Source: Cladochytrium replicatum
Lineage: Eukaryota > Chytridiomycota > Chytridiomycetes > Cladochytriales > Cladochytriaceae
NCBI GenBank assembly: GCA_025526935.1
Contig: JAHLKD010000002.1
Coordinates: 62,001-126,000, forward strand
Length of the DNA: 64,000 nucleotides
Direction of reading: 5' to 3'
Part shown: positions 1-10,675 of the stretch, one piece after another
Position numbering within the stretch: the first letter of the stretch is position 1
Layout: every line of letters begins with the position of its first letter
The notes under the pieces: generated by a model
Databases searched by the model: none
What the model saw: only the letters and a program-made list of their open reading frames with translations
Told to the model about the DNA's origin: nothing
Position numbers and translations under genes: made by a program

Positions 1-370
1 GCCGCTCGAGCAAGTTTCTCAACCGATCCGCTTCTTTTTCGCCCTTCGACTAGTTCGTTATGAGCGAGTCGTCTATCATTTTTCGTTCCTGTTCGAATTT
101 TCGTACGACTTGTGAAACTGTGGCTTCCATTGCCCCGGATCTTGTTCTGCAATTCTTTACTCTGTGAGCATGGTTTATTTCTTACCAACAATGCCGCCAG
201 TTTTTTTCAACCCCTTCACTTTGTCTCTGTGAATGAACAATCTTTTGGTTTACCATGACATTGTGGAGGACATTTTCTTGTGCCAGCTGACGATTTGCGC
301 CAATTAGTTCGGAATTGAGACGTGAAAGGTCCTCTCCTTCTTGAACATGGTGAAGGAGAGCTTCTGCCAT
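1..370 (-). CDS. Coiled-coil protein, 5' part only
   Basis: The frame starts at an ATG at 370 and runs toward the left edge, diverging from ARPC1 with only about 110 bases between the two start codons. The first 56 residues are rich in Leu, Glu, Gln, Asn and Arg, as in a coiled coil, and further heptad-like stretches (for example DRLRNLLER near the edge) appear in shifted frames below 165. At least one intron is needed: a donor GTAAG lies near 184 and an acceptor-like AACTAG near 50. I could not find a single splice set that keeps every coiled-coil segment in frame, so the structure is uncertain. No family recognised. The gene continues outside the window. Confidence 0.3.
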
Positions 371-479
371 GCGTAGATTTTCTTTGTAAACCTCATTTGT
401 TGTCTCGCTAAAGTTGGCAAACTCTCCTTTTGAATTGACGTTGCCGGTTGCAGTGCCACACAGTCAACTCCCACCAAAG

Positions 480-1970
480 ATGCCCACCGCAACGCCCGAT
501 GTTCACCAAATCCTGTGGGGTGTACCCGTAACTTGCTTTGCATTTAACCATGACAATACCAGTATGTGCCAAGGATTTATGAGGAGTGTTTGGCATTGAT
601 CGTATGTCTGAACATGTGTATTCAGAGGTGGCAGTTAGTGCAGACAGCATTGATGTTCAAATCTGGGCTCGCCGCAACGGTTCTTGGGAAGTTGAGAGTG
701 TTCTATCGCAGGTATTTGGAGCGAAGCGCATGATTTTTGTGCACTGGGAAGATCTCACCCCGCTGGGACAATCTAGCACGACAAATTGGTGACCGGGGTT
801 GACTGGTCGGCGACTACAAACATGATCGTTTCAGTTTCTCAGGACCTTAATGCCTATGTGTGGCAGTATGAACCTTCCACTCGTACTTGGAAGCACGCCA
901 TGGTTGCCCTTCGAACCAACCGTGCAGCCACCTGTGTGAAGTGGAGTCCTCTCGGAAACAAGTTTGCCGCAGGCACGGGTGCTAAATCAATCTGCATTTG
1001 TTACTATGACGAAAGCCAGGATTTGTGGAAGGCTAGCCACAACAAGAAGCATATTACTTCTACTGTGCTCTCGATCGATTGGCATCCTGATAATGTGTTG
1101 ATTGCATGCGGTGCGGCGGACATGAAGGTACGGGCGAGGGTTTTTACCTGAATCCTGGTACTTAAACTATTTGCATAGACGCGCGTTTTATCCGCCTACA
1201 TCAAAAGCATTGATCCTAAGTAGGCTGCATTATTTTCTTTGATCTATCGGAATCCTTATCATTAATCTTCAAAAAGATCGGGAAATCCAGTCTGGGGTGA
1301 TAAACTTCCTCTTGACCAACTCTGTGCGGAATACAAGAGCAATGGATGGGTTCATGGAGTTGCCTTTTCACCGAGTGGTGCCTCTGTTGCCTGGGTTGGT
1401 GAGTGTGATGTGCTCGACTATTCTAGAAATCCGACGTTTATGATCTTCATTCAGCACATGATTCCACTCTCAATGTTTCTACCTCGAAGGACAGCTTTGT
1501 CACGGTGAAGACTGGAAACCTCCCTCTCCTTTCCTTGCTCTTTTTATCGGAAGACAGAATTGTTGCGGCCGGGCACGACTGTGTTCCATACTTGTTTGAA
1601 AGGCGAGGAACCAACTGGTATGTTTGATGTCACATTCACACAGCTCGCAATTTATTCAAAAAATCAAACATCCATTTTCCAGGGAACTTGTCGACAAACT
1701 TGACAAGGGTCCCAAGCGATCAGTTGCTGCCAACTCTGCGATGCTCAAATTCAAACAAATGGACAGTCGGGCACAAGCTAATGCTGACACGGAGGTTAAT
1801 TCATACCACCAAAACACGATTACGTATGATGGATGCTTTTCTGTTCAATCGCATTACTGAATTGGTATTCGCACTTCAGGCAAGTTCGATTATATGCTGG
1901 CCCAGCGACAAGTGTTACACATTTCGTGACTGGGGGTGTTGATGGAAAGCTCGTAATTTGGGAGCTTTAA
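480..1970 (+). CDS. ARPC1: Arp2/3 complex subunit 1 (ARPC1/Arc40)
   Basis: WD40-repeat subunit of the Arp2/3 complex, which nucleates branched actin filaments at the cortex and on endocytic patches. Eight exons: 480-561, 626-711, 777-1127, 1179-1219, 1277-1398, 1455-1617, 1683-1823 and 1880-1970. They give 358 residues, close to the usual length of about 370. Seen directly: repeat blocks ending in W-D-like turns, such as VQIWARR, LNAYVWQYE and a final GKLVIWEL before the stop. The segment LVTGVDWSATTN followed by NRAATCVKWSP is typical of ARPC1 rather than a generic WD protein. The start was chosen as the first ATG whose frame joins the first exon to the second through a clean GTATGT donor. 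The gene diverges from the coiled-coil gene on its left. Confidence 0.93.
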
Positions 1971-3210
1971 AGTTGTATTGGCTGTTTGGCTAATGTGTGT
2001 ACCTCTTTGATATCAATCAACATGGCAGAGCGGCACCTTGTATATTTGGACAAAGCTTGAAGAGAGTTTACAAAACTGCCCCTATGAGTGGAGTGGTGTT
2101 TTGTCTCCAGTTGGATCCTGATCAGCATCTTACTTATGTCATTGGTTTTTCGGTGAAATTGCCAAAGGGTAGGGTAAGTTTTCGTTCGATTGTGAAGCTC
2201 ATAATATTGATTTGTCATGTTCTGAAATCTGAAACTTATCTCAGAGACCGTAGACAATCAACCTAACAGTTTGTATCTCTGCTATTGTGCGATACAAATA
2301 TTGTCCTGTTGTTTAGATAGCAAGTCCGCATCCCACAGACTGTCCACGATACTTTGAAATATCAACATCGTTGCAAGAATAGCCTGTCGACAATTATATT
2401 CAAATGATGGGGTTATCATCGATCGCTTCCAATTCTATGGCCACCTCAAAATCTCTGCTTCGCTCTTTCACTTGCAAACGGCTTTATGGATGACCCAAAG
2501 TTGTGTGCCTATTCGGTAGGTTTGTTGTCTATTGCAAAACATGAGAAAGAGCCCTATACACAAACAAATTTGCCAACAGAAGAAAATAGGTCAATGAAGA
2601 AAGACAAGTGAAAACAAAGACGGAGCGGGCAAGGAAGACCTGAAGGATAAACGTGATTTAAAGAAAGGGGAGAAAACGGTGCTGAAGCTTTGAACGAATG
2701 GAAGCAAAGCAGAGCATTTGAATGGCGTCGAGCGGTCGTGGGGATTAGAAAATGGAGTGCTTGGCAATGCGGAGCCAAAGGAGATGAAAGGAAAAGTTGA
2801 GATAAAGGTCGGAGAGCATTTATGCATTTTAGGAGTGTTTGCCATTCGTTCCATGTTCAGTTTATGATGTTTTGGTGTTTATAAACACGCGAACACGGAC
2901 TGGCGTATTCGGTCTTTTTGTAATAGTTTGTAGTCTCGAAGTCTGCACTCGTGACCTGGGTAGCGATTGTCAGTGTCGAGCGTTAGGTCTGGTGAGCGTT
3001 TCTACCCGTTTTGCAAGAGCGAACAACAGAGGTTTTCACGGTCAATGGCTGGTAGCATTTATAGGGCATGTTTATGTTCTTCCGGAGAATCGATCCCCAA
3101 TATGGAATCACCACCCCTCTCTCCCCAATTCAGCACTGCGACAGACATGCAAATGACTTTGAATTCAAATTTTACCACTACACCAAAACCTGGCTTTCCT
3201 CTTGACTCGG
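1971..3210. other. No recognisable gene
   Basis: The stretch contains only short overlapping frames of up to about 105 codons on both strands. None has a composition or motif I recognise, and I could not join any of them by convincing splice sites. Positions 2560-2850 are purine-rich on the plus strand, consistent with untranslated or intergenic DNA. I see no RNA gene and no repeat shared with the rest of the window. Confidence 0.4.
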
Positions 3211-3214
3211 CAGG

Positions 3215-3729
3215 CGGGGTCACCACCCAGCAATATCATTGGCGGGAACTGAGATTCTGCCTTTCACCACAAACACAGCTGAAGCCGCGGCATTTGGAGT
3301 TGTGTACTCTGGGAATTTCAAACAAAAGGGAGACACATTACTGAAATGTGGGTAGATGCATCCCATGATGCTATGAAAACGGTCCATAAAAGAGCAGCGA
3401 ACAACTGGTAGTGTTGGGCCACATACGAACGCTGCAACGAGCTCAGCGATGCCTGATCTTGGAGCCGACCCTAAAGAAAACGCTCGAGCTCTGATTCCAC
3501 ACTTGTCAAACGCTTTAGCGACCAATACATGGATGTTGCTAATGGAGGCAGTTCGATTGGATCCACACGTACTGCAAAAAAGGCACGCGAACGAAAATCC
3601 CAAAGAGTTTCAAGCAACTTTTCGGTTGCATCCCAAACTGTACAGGATATCAAACGAACAGCAAACCGGGAGTGCCACCTAATCGCTCCTCAATATTTAT
3701 TTTCTAAAGAAAATAAGGAAGTGAAGTAG
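3215..3729 (+). CDS. Possible unrecognised gene, incomplete model
   Basis: Two protein-like stretches lie on the plus strand. One at about 3215-3352 ends at a GTAGATG donor-like site, with segments such as GTEILPFTTNTAEAAAFGVV. The other, at about 3529-3729, is basic (KKARERKSQRVSS) and ends with a TAG stop. I could not place the junction between them or a start codon. The end overlaps the last bases of the YSH1 fragment on the opposite strand (3704 onward), so the two are tail to tail. No family recognised. This may be a real gene, or coding relics next to a pseudogene. Confidence 0.2.
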
Positions 3730-4100
3730 CATGATCTAAGTGAAAACTGGACCTTGGATCCGAAAATGATGGATAAACATAACGTCTGCCAAGACTTACT
3801 GTGTAACCAACAAGAGATCGACCGATTCTGGATCAATATTATCGAAAATTGGTAGGGCCGATAGCCCGCTGTGTGCTGGATGAAGCCCACAGTCGAGCTG
3901 ACCAGAGATGGTCAAAAAAAATGGCTTGCAGTCAAATAATTGCAATGTTCACTCATTACCATAACGGTCTTGCCCTTGTACTCAAGGAGCATACAGCTTC
4001 TTCCCACCTCCTGCCCTCCACCAAGGGGTGTAATCTTGAGAATGTCTGACTCGTCTCCCCAAACAGGAATGGCAAAACCTTCGGCCTTGCGTTTGGACAT
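3704..4100 (-). pseudogene. YSH1: Truncated CPSF73/YSH1 N-terminal fragment
   Basis: Three exons on the minus strand (4100-3960, 3897-3800, 3746-3704), joined by canonical GT-AG introns, encode the first 93 residues of the CPSF73/Ysh1 endonuclease. This is the metallo-beta-lactamase nuclease that cleaves pre-mRNA before polyadenylation. Visible are the N-terminal [17 protein letters not shown], the LDCGLHP segment and the metal-binding HFHLDHA motif followed by SLPYFL. The next codon is TAG at 3706-3704, where the family continues with the rest of a roughly 700-residue protein. Nothing downstream resembles the beta-CASP domain. The splice sites and the first 93 codons look undamaged, so the truncation is recent or the product is kept short. 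A full copy would have to be elsewhere, since the gene is essential. Confidence 0.8.
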
Positions 4101-4405
4101 GGAACAAAACTGGAATGGCGCACTTACTATGAGCAAGGACAAGAAGGAAGTATTTCATAATTGTTTAGTATTAATTATTTGCAGTGCATATTTCCTTGGA
4201 TACAATAAATACTAGAACTCACTTTCTTAGAAATTAACGTTCAGTTAATTCAAACGGGGGATAATTCAAATCGTGTCATGCAATTTGTAACACGAGCTGC
4301 ATATTTCCGTTCCGTCTGAGCTTGAATAGGTGACCGTACCAAGTTCATTCTCGCATGAACTACATCCTCAGCTTGTTCTCATCAGGAAGCTCCTCATCCA
4401 CCGAC
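4101..4405. other. Divergent spacer between YSH1 fragment and glutaredoxin
   Basis: The stretch lies between two divergent start codons. It is AT-rich around 4155-4290 and has no supportable coding frame. It presumably holds both promoters; I see no specific site. Confidence 0.4.
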
Positions 4406-4820
4406 ATGGTACGTTTTTCTGGGGTGATGATGTAATAACAACACTGATGTCATTCCGATATAGTCTACCGTCAAAGAAGTTGTTGAATCCTCCATCGCCG
4501 AAAACTCGGTCATGGTCTTCTCAAAGTCATACTGTCCTTACTGCCGCCGTGCAAAGGGGCTTTTGGACTCCCTCAATGTGAAGTACACTGCCATCGAATT
4601 GGACAACAGGGAAGACGGTGGTGATATTCAGCAGTACCTGGCCCAGAAGACCGGACAAAGGACCGTCCCAAACATCTTCATCAAGCAGCAACACATTGGT
4701 AAACCAAGCTCATCAATGCTCGTCCCTCTTTTGATTAACCTTTTCTCTGTTGAAGGTGGTTGCGATGATTTGCACGCCAAAAACGCCAATGGATCGCTGA
4801 AACCACTGCTTAGCCAGTAA
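4406..4820 (+). CDS. Glutaredoxin (dithiol, CPYC)
   Basis: Small thiol-disulfide oxidoreductase that uses glutathione to reduce protein disulfides and mixed disulfides in the cytosol. Three exons: 4406-4408 (the ATG alone), 4464-4698 and 4756-4820, giving 100 residues, the normal size of a Grx1/Grx2-type protein. Seen directly: the active site CPYC in FSKSYCPYCRRAK, the TVP cis-proline loop (QRTVPNIFIKQQHIGG) and the GG-C-DDLHA glutathione-binding end. The start codon is separated from the rest by a 55-base intron (GTACGT to ATATAG). The fourth exon base onward reads STVKEVVESSIAE, a typical glutaredoxin N-terminus. There is no targeting extension. Confidence 0.93.
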
Positions 4821-5868
4821 GCCTTGGTTCTGTGTCTGGAAGAGACTTAACTGCGAGGCTGATCCTGCGGTTAAGGCTGTAGGACTTGTATCATTACCCA
4901 TCAAATATATATAGTGTAGTTTTGCCAAAAAGCATACACAAACATCTATTGATTAATCAATATCACCACCTATAATTTCAGTGTTAATATCCACATCGCC
5001 CTCTTCAAAAACAAAGGATTCGTACCCTATCGCGCCGCCATTTTTACCTGCTTTGCTCTTTCTCCGACCTGTTTAGGTTCGACAATTTTCCACTTCTTCA
5101 CTCAGTCAAAACGTCGAGACGTCATCCTCTACGCCAACGCAAGCACCGTCCTGTTCCGGTATGCTATTCGAAACGCTGTGTTCTTGGACAGATCGGGTGA
5201 GTTAGTTTTTCTCTTGTGCTTGAGCCCGTGGCGACGCATCCAATACTGGGGTCTTCCCTCTTTTGAGCGCTCTGGTCTAGTACCTGAACTTTGCATACTG
5301 AAAGTATGTTCCATACAGAGATACTCGGGGCAGCACTGCCTGGGGTATCGCTGGAACAACATTGTCCGCTGCATGTTTATGAGCAAGGTGCTCAAACTTG
5401 GATCAACAGGAAGCCTGCGCATATTCATCAAGTCAACATGGTCAGTACCACTCCTTGTAAGGGTAAAGTCTGCGGGGGGCATCCCACCTCTCCGGAGGGG
5501 AGAATTTAATGTCAATCTCCCTGGTCTGAGATTGCGAGAAACCTGAGTTTCCTCGAGTGCTTCCTCGGAGAGTGAGGTTAGGTAAATTTGTTTCTAGACC
5601 TTTGCTGGTAGCATTGAATGCCTGACGTAATCGTCGAGACCTTCAGGGACTTCCATTTATTCATTGTTCACACTCCCCATCAGCGTACATGTATGATGAA
5701 GATGACTGCTCGTCAGGGGCGATACCCACAGTTAGTTCTGGTTGTGTCGCTCCGATCGATTGAGCGGATAGCTCCGATATAATGTCCTGCGCAGCTCGAA
5801 GAGTATGTGGTGGAAGACCACCGAGCTCCCCTTCAAAGGCCTTTCAAAGCAATGATCATCACAAGTGC
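4821..5868. other. No recognised gene; one long open frame
   Basis: One plus-strand frame stays open from about 4980 to 5546 (roughly 190 codons), with residues such as RRDVILYANASTVLFRYAIR and RWNNIVRCMF. It has no good ATG near its beginning, and I recognise no domain. It could be the remains of a gene or chance. The rest of the stretch shows nothing I can support. Confidence 0.3.
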
Positions 5869-6430
5869 TGATCATGATGTTAGCACATTTGGTAATATTA
5901 ATTATATCACACGTCATATCAATCCAAGTATATTATTTGTTCCTAATCGAGAACAAAGAATCCTTTGTCTGATTGAAGCACTATTTAGTAATCAGAAATT
6001 TTTACTTATTAGGAACAGCAGTTTAGTAATCAAGCAGTACTGTTATAAAAGGATCCGCGATGGTTGAAAGGCGTGTATAAGTCTCAGGATCGACTCTACT
6101 AAATCATGTAATGACGGAGTACCCTACTCCAGTTACGCCAATTCACCGCAATATCCGACATTTTGAGTTCGCACAAAGATCAGTAAAAGGTTCACCAAAC
6201 AGGGTTTACTTATCTCCGCCCCAATCCCATCCATAGAAGAAACGCAAGTACATGTTCTCATCATCATAAAGTACATATTACTCTTCCCAAGTAAATGATT
6301 GTCATCAACTTAACAATTATAACTGACAGGTCTCTCTGCATCACGTATTGAGAACTCCTTGATTTCTCCAATCTATCTGTTATGTTGTAGTGTATATCGT
6401 TGTTAAAGTGACTGTCGCAATAGAGTCCTA
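5869..6430. repeat. Dispersed repeat, copy 1 (partly inverted)
   Basis: Positions 5880-6236 match the reverse complement of about 49129-49460, and positions 6236-6430 match 49470-49655 in direct orientation, with many scattered substitutions. The copy therefore consists of two blocks whose relative orientation differs from the 49-kb copy. A shorter third copy lies at 15290-15450. The block boundary falls near TGATCATGAT-type palindromes. No coding frame is supportable. The tandem LTR element is inserted directly to its right, at 6443. Confidence 0.7.
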
Positions 6431-6442
6431 CAGAGTACATAA

Positions 6443-6918
6443 TGTTAAAAACCAAGGGCTTCTCCTGGCAGCGGTAGGGCGTCTTTAGCTGTACTGTAGC
6501 TAGCACAACAGCTCCAGGTTCCGTCTCTTGGCCCAGTACCTGTTCTCCCAGGTGTGTATATGCCTAATACTCCGACAGGCTGTACACTACACCCAAGCTG
6601 GTCAGGCAACCAGGGAATGCTGTGGTCAAAGACATTGGTCACATCAACTCCTATATTCAAGTGAACAGTGCGTGTGGGCATACCTGTGGTCAAAGACATT
6701 GGTCACATCAACTCAAAGGACCAAGCCACACCACATTCCCCACTAAATGCCAAGATCACTCCACACAGGACCTGCCAAACATGGATATAAATACATGAAA
6801 TACAAGTCCATAAATAAGAATGAAGAGGGATTGACAAAAAAACTCTCAGGTCAAAGAGAAAAAAGACAACCCAAAGGATAACCCATTAGCAAACAGTCTG
6901 ATATGCTAGTTTTTAACA
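6443..6918 (-). repeat. LTR 1 of the tandem element (3' LTR)
   Basis: 476 bases bounded by TG..CA. Read on the minus strand it starts TGTTAAAAACTAGC and ends GGTTTTTAACA. It contains a direct repeat of about 31 bases beginning CTGTGGTCAAAGACATTGG, around 6621 and 6684. It appears identical to LTR 3. The flank on the left is CATAA. Confidence 0.9.
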
Positions 6919-8320
6919 GATGCCGCCTCGAAGACGATACACTGGGTCACCGTGTATCGCTCGTCAAAAAAGACAAAAAAGAAAACATACGATAGAGAAA
7001 CAGAAGGAATGTGTGTGGAGTTCACAACTAAACTTACACAACCCCCAATCCAATATGACTGACTTCGAAATTTAGAAAGGACCAAAGGGATAGAGTACTC
7101 TGCTCGTACCATTTCAGGCATTCTAGATCAAAGATCAAGGTAGACCACAATGGGCCCATAACATACGAAACCCCAGTGTGGTGGAATCGCAAGCAAAAGC
7201 GCAGGTGCAAAGCTAAACAACAATGCAAGTGCAGAAGCGGTGAACGAGACTAACTAGCAACGTTCTAATGGTAAGTGTCAAGGAACTGAGAGTGCAAGCT
7301 GATGAATGCAAAAATCAGGGATCCTCCATGACAAAACCCAAAGACAAAAGAGTGGAAGCTTGTGCACTAGCAACACCAGCTACGATAGGGGTATATAACA
7401 CAAAAAATCCAGATTCAACTGGCGCAGGTGGTTTCTTCAAAAGCCGTTGACACATGTTGGTCTGTAACAGATCGAAAGGAAACCTCTTCATGGTATGCTG
7501 TGTCCAGAAACCAAGGTGATGTCTATGTGAAGACAACCGTGGGAAACAAAACGCGTCACGTGCTGCGCCACATGCCCGAATTTGATGGAAACTCGTCAAC
7601 GTGAAGTAGACCCCAATCTCCAAGCCCAGAAAAGTCCCGCAAACTTCATGTATCCGCGTTGCGCGCGATGCATCCACAGGCAATGGAGGTGCCATCTCAA
7701 GAAACAATGGAGTTGTTGAAGGAAACAAAGTTCATGATGCATGCATACGGACATGTCACCATAACTCTGCAGGCAGCCAACGAAACCGAGCGAGCAATAC
7801 ACGAATCGATTCGCAATGCGTAGGCGATGGTTTTGATAGGCACTTGCCGTGGTCCAGCGAGAACTGACGGATCAAAGCTGAAAGCTTCGAAATGCTGTAG
7901 CTCCATGAATCCTCCGCCAAATGACGCGAGCTGGGCACCAATCAATCCGGCTTGATGAGACGGTTCTTCTGAGGTACTGTTCGCGACGATCAGACAAGAA
8001 TTGGCGAAATCAAAAATCGAAGACCTCTGGAGCAGACCAAAGGTAGTGAAGTTGGTCAAAAGGCTCAGGAGCAAAGATAGCAACATCAGAAAGCGAGGAA
8101 AGCGATGGTCTGTCGGAATTCCTCTCAAAAAAGTGTGCCAGAGTCCCCAGAGCAAAAAGAAGGTTGAAACCACCAGGGATGCTCGAGATACATAAGGAGC
8201 AAAACCCGTTCGCGTAGGAGGTGAGAATCGATCCTGAGAATCCTCCGTATCTGTAGTTCCATGTGTCGGTCCACACCGACTGAGACAAGAAGGTAATAGT
8301 TCCTGGATGAAACCACCACC
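6919..8320 (-). other. Internal segment A of the tandem element
   Basis: 1402 bases without a credible gene. The gag start of the 11-kb element can be recognised in decayed form around 8170-8260 on the minus strand (VLLLMYLE versus FLLMYSLE). A 158-codon hydrophobic frame (7697-8173) is conserved in both internal copies, but the copies are nearly identical throughout, so this is not evidence of coding. The end next to LTR 1 reads CTTCGAGGCGGCATC on the minus strand and looks like a degraded polypurine tract. Confidence 0.75.
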
Positions 8321-8797
8321 TGTTAAAAACCAAGGGCTTCTCCTGGCAGCGGTAGGGCGTGTTTAGCTGTACTTTAGCTAGCACAACAGCTCCAGGTTCC
8401 GTCTCTTGGCCCAGTACCTGTTCTCCCAGGTGTGTATATGCCTAATACTCCGACAGGCTGTACACTACACCCAAGCTGGTCAGGCAACCAGGGAATGCTG
8501 TGGTCAAAGACATTGGTCACATCAACTCCTATATTCAAGTGAATAGTGCGTGTGGGCATACCTGTGGTCAAAGACATTGGTCACATCAACTCAAAGGACC
8601 AAGCCACACCACATTCCCCACTAAATGCCAAGATCACTCCACACAGGACCTGCCAAACATGGATATAAATACATGAAATACAAGTCCATAAATAAGAATG
8701 AAGAGGGATTGACAAAAAAACTCTCAGGTCAAAGAGAAAAAAGACAACCCAAAGGATAACCCATATAGCAAACAGTCTGATATGCTAGTTTTTAACA
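8321..8797 (-). repeat. LTR 2 of the tandem element (internal)
   Basis: 477 bases. It differs from LTRs 1 and 3 at several sites. In the shared end region it carries GGGCGTGTTTAGCTGTACTT, as in the LTRs of the 11-kb element, where LTRs 1 and 3 read GGGCGTCTTTAGCTGTACTG. Confidence 0.9.
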
Positions 8798-10199
8798 GAT
8801 GCCGCCTCGAAGACGATACACTGGGTCACCGTGTATCGCTCGTCAAAAAAGACAAAAAAGAAAACATACGATAGAGAAACAGAAGGAATGTGTGTGGAGT
8901 TCACAACTAAACTTACACAACCCCCAATCCAATATGACTGACTTCGAAATTTAGAAAGGACCAAAGGGATAGAGTACTCTGCTCGTACCATTTCAGGCAT
9001 TCTAGATCAAAGATCAAGGTAGACCACAATGGGCCCATAACATACGAAACCCCAGTGTGGTGGAATCGCAAGCAAAAGCGCAGGCGCAAAGCTAAACAAC
9101 AATGCAAGTGCAGAAGCGGTGAACGAGACTAACTAGCAACGTTCTAATGGTAAGTGTCAAGGAACTGAGAGTGCAAGCTGATGAATGCAAAAATCAGGGA
9201 TCCTCCATGACAAAACCCAAAGACAAAAGAGTGGAAGCTTGTGCACTAGCAACACCAGCTACGATAGGGGTATATAACACAAAAAATCCAGATTCAACTG
9301 GCGCAGGTGGTTTCTTCAAAAGCCGTTGACACATGTTGGTCTGTAACAGATCGAAAGGAAACCTCTTCATGGTATGCTGTGTCCAGAAACCAAGGTGATG
9401 TCTATGTGAAGACAACCGTGGGAAACAAAACGCGTCACGTGCTGCGCCACATGCCCGAATTTGGTGGAAACTCGTCAACGTGAAGTAGACCCCAATCTCC
9501 AAGGCCAGAAAAGTCCAGCAAACTTCATGTATCCGCGTTGCGCGCGATGCATCCACAGGCAATGGAGGTGCCATCTCAAGAAACAATGGAGTTGTTGAAG
9601 GAAAAAAAGTTCATGATGCATGCATACAGACATGTCACCATAACTCTGCAGGCAGCCAACGAAACCAAGCGAGCAATACACGAATCGATTCGCAATGCGT
9701 AGGCGATGGTTTTGATAGGCACTTGCCGTGGTCCAGCGAGAACTGACGGATCAAAGCTGAAAGCTTCGAAATGCTGTAGCTCCATGAATCCTCTGCCAAA
9801 TGACGCGAGCTGGGCACCAATCAATCTGGCTTGATGAGACGGTTCTTCTGAGGTACTGTTCGCGACGATCAGACAAGAATTGGCGAAATCAAAAATCGAA
9901 GACCTCTGGAGCAGACCAAAGGTAGTGAAGTTGGTCAAAAGGCTCAGGAGCAAAGATAGCAACATCAGAAAGCGAGGAAAGCGATGGTCTGTCGGAATTC
10001 CTCTCAAAAAAGTGTGCCAGAGTCCCCAGAGCAAAAAGAAGGTTGAAACCACCAGGGATGCTCGAGATACATAAGGAGCAAAACCCGTTCGCGTAGGAGG
10101 TGAGAATCGATCCTGAGAATCCTCCGTATCTGTAGTTCCATGTGTCGGTCCACACCGACTGAGACAAGAAGGTAATAGTTCCTGGATGAAACCACCACC
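8798..10199 (-). other. Internal segment B of the tandem element
   Basis: 1402 bases, nearly identical to segment A with a handful of substitutions (for example near 9086, 9464, 9604 and 9669). It carries the same decayed gag start and primer-binding-like sequence next to LTR 3, and has no credible gene. Confidence 0.75.
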
Positions 10200-10675
10200 T
10201 GTTAAAAACCAAGGGCTTCTCCTGGCAGCGGTAGGGCGTCTTTAGCTGTACTGTAGCTAGCACAACAGCTCCAGGTTCCGTCTCTTGGCCCAGTACCTGT
10301 TCTCCCAGGTGTGTATATGCCTAATACTCCGACAGGCTGTACACTACACCCAAGCTGGTCAGGCAACCAGGGAATGCTGTGGTCAAAGACATTGGTCACA
10401 TCAACTCCTATATTCAAGTGAACAGTGCGTGTGGGCATACCTGTGGTCAAAGACATTGGTCACATCAACTCAAAGGACCAAGCCACACCACATTCCCCAC
10501 TAAATGCCAAGATCACTCCACACAGGACCTGCCAAACATGGATATAAATACATGAAATACAAGTCCATAAATAAGAATGAAGAGGGATTGACAAAAAAAC
10601 TCTCAGGTCAAAGAGAAAAAAGACAACCCAAAGGATAACCCATTAGCAAACAGTCTGATATGCTAGTTTTTAACA
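10200..10675 (-). repeat. LTR 3 of the tandem element (5' LTR)
   Basis: 476 bases, apparently identical to LTR 1. The flank on the right is GAATG, which does not match the CATAA on the far left of the element but is the reverse complement of the flank at 15166-15170. Confidence 0.9.

Larger units (their letters stand above)
6443..10675 (-). mobile_element. Non-autonomous LTR element, LTR-int-LTR-int-LTR
   Basis: A 4.2-kb element read on the minus strand, made of three LTRs (10200-10675, 8321-8797, 6443-6918) and two internal segments of 1402 bases each (8798-10199 and 6919-8320). The two outer LTRs look identical and are both 476 bases. The middle LTR is 477 bases and differs at several positions, so the whole array was probably copied and inserted as one unit. 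Directly inside the right-hand LTR the minus strand reads GGTGGTGGTTTCATCC, the same start as in the Ty3-like element at 11510. The internal part retains a decayed gag start but no integrase or reverse transcriptase. Mobilisation in trans is an inference. Confidence 0.88.

Noticed and set aside
4980-5546. 190-codon open frame as a fatty-acyl transport or acyltransferase gene
   Set aside because: No family motif could be matched, there is no start codon near its beginning, and codon composition is not clearly coding.
7697-8173. 158-codon frame conserved in both internal copies of the tandem element
   Set aside because: The two copies are nearly identical at the DNA level throughout, so conservation says nothing about coding. 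The frame is antisense-like and hydrophobic, without any motif.
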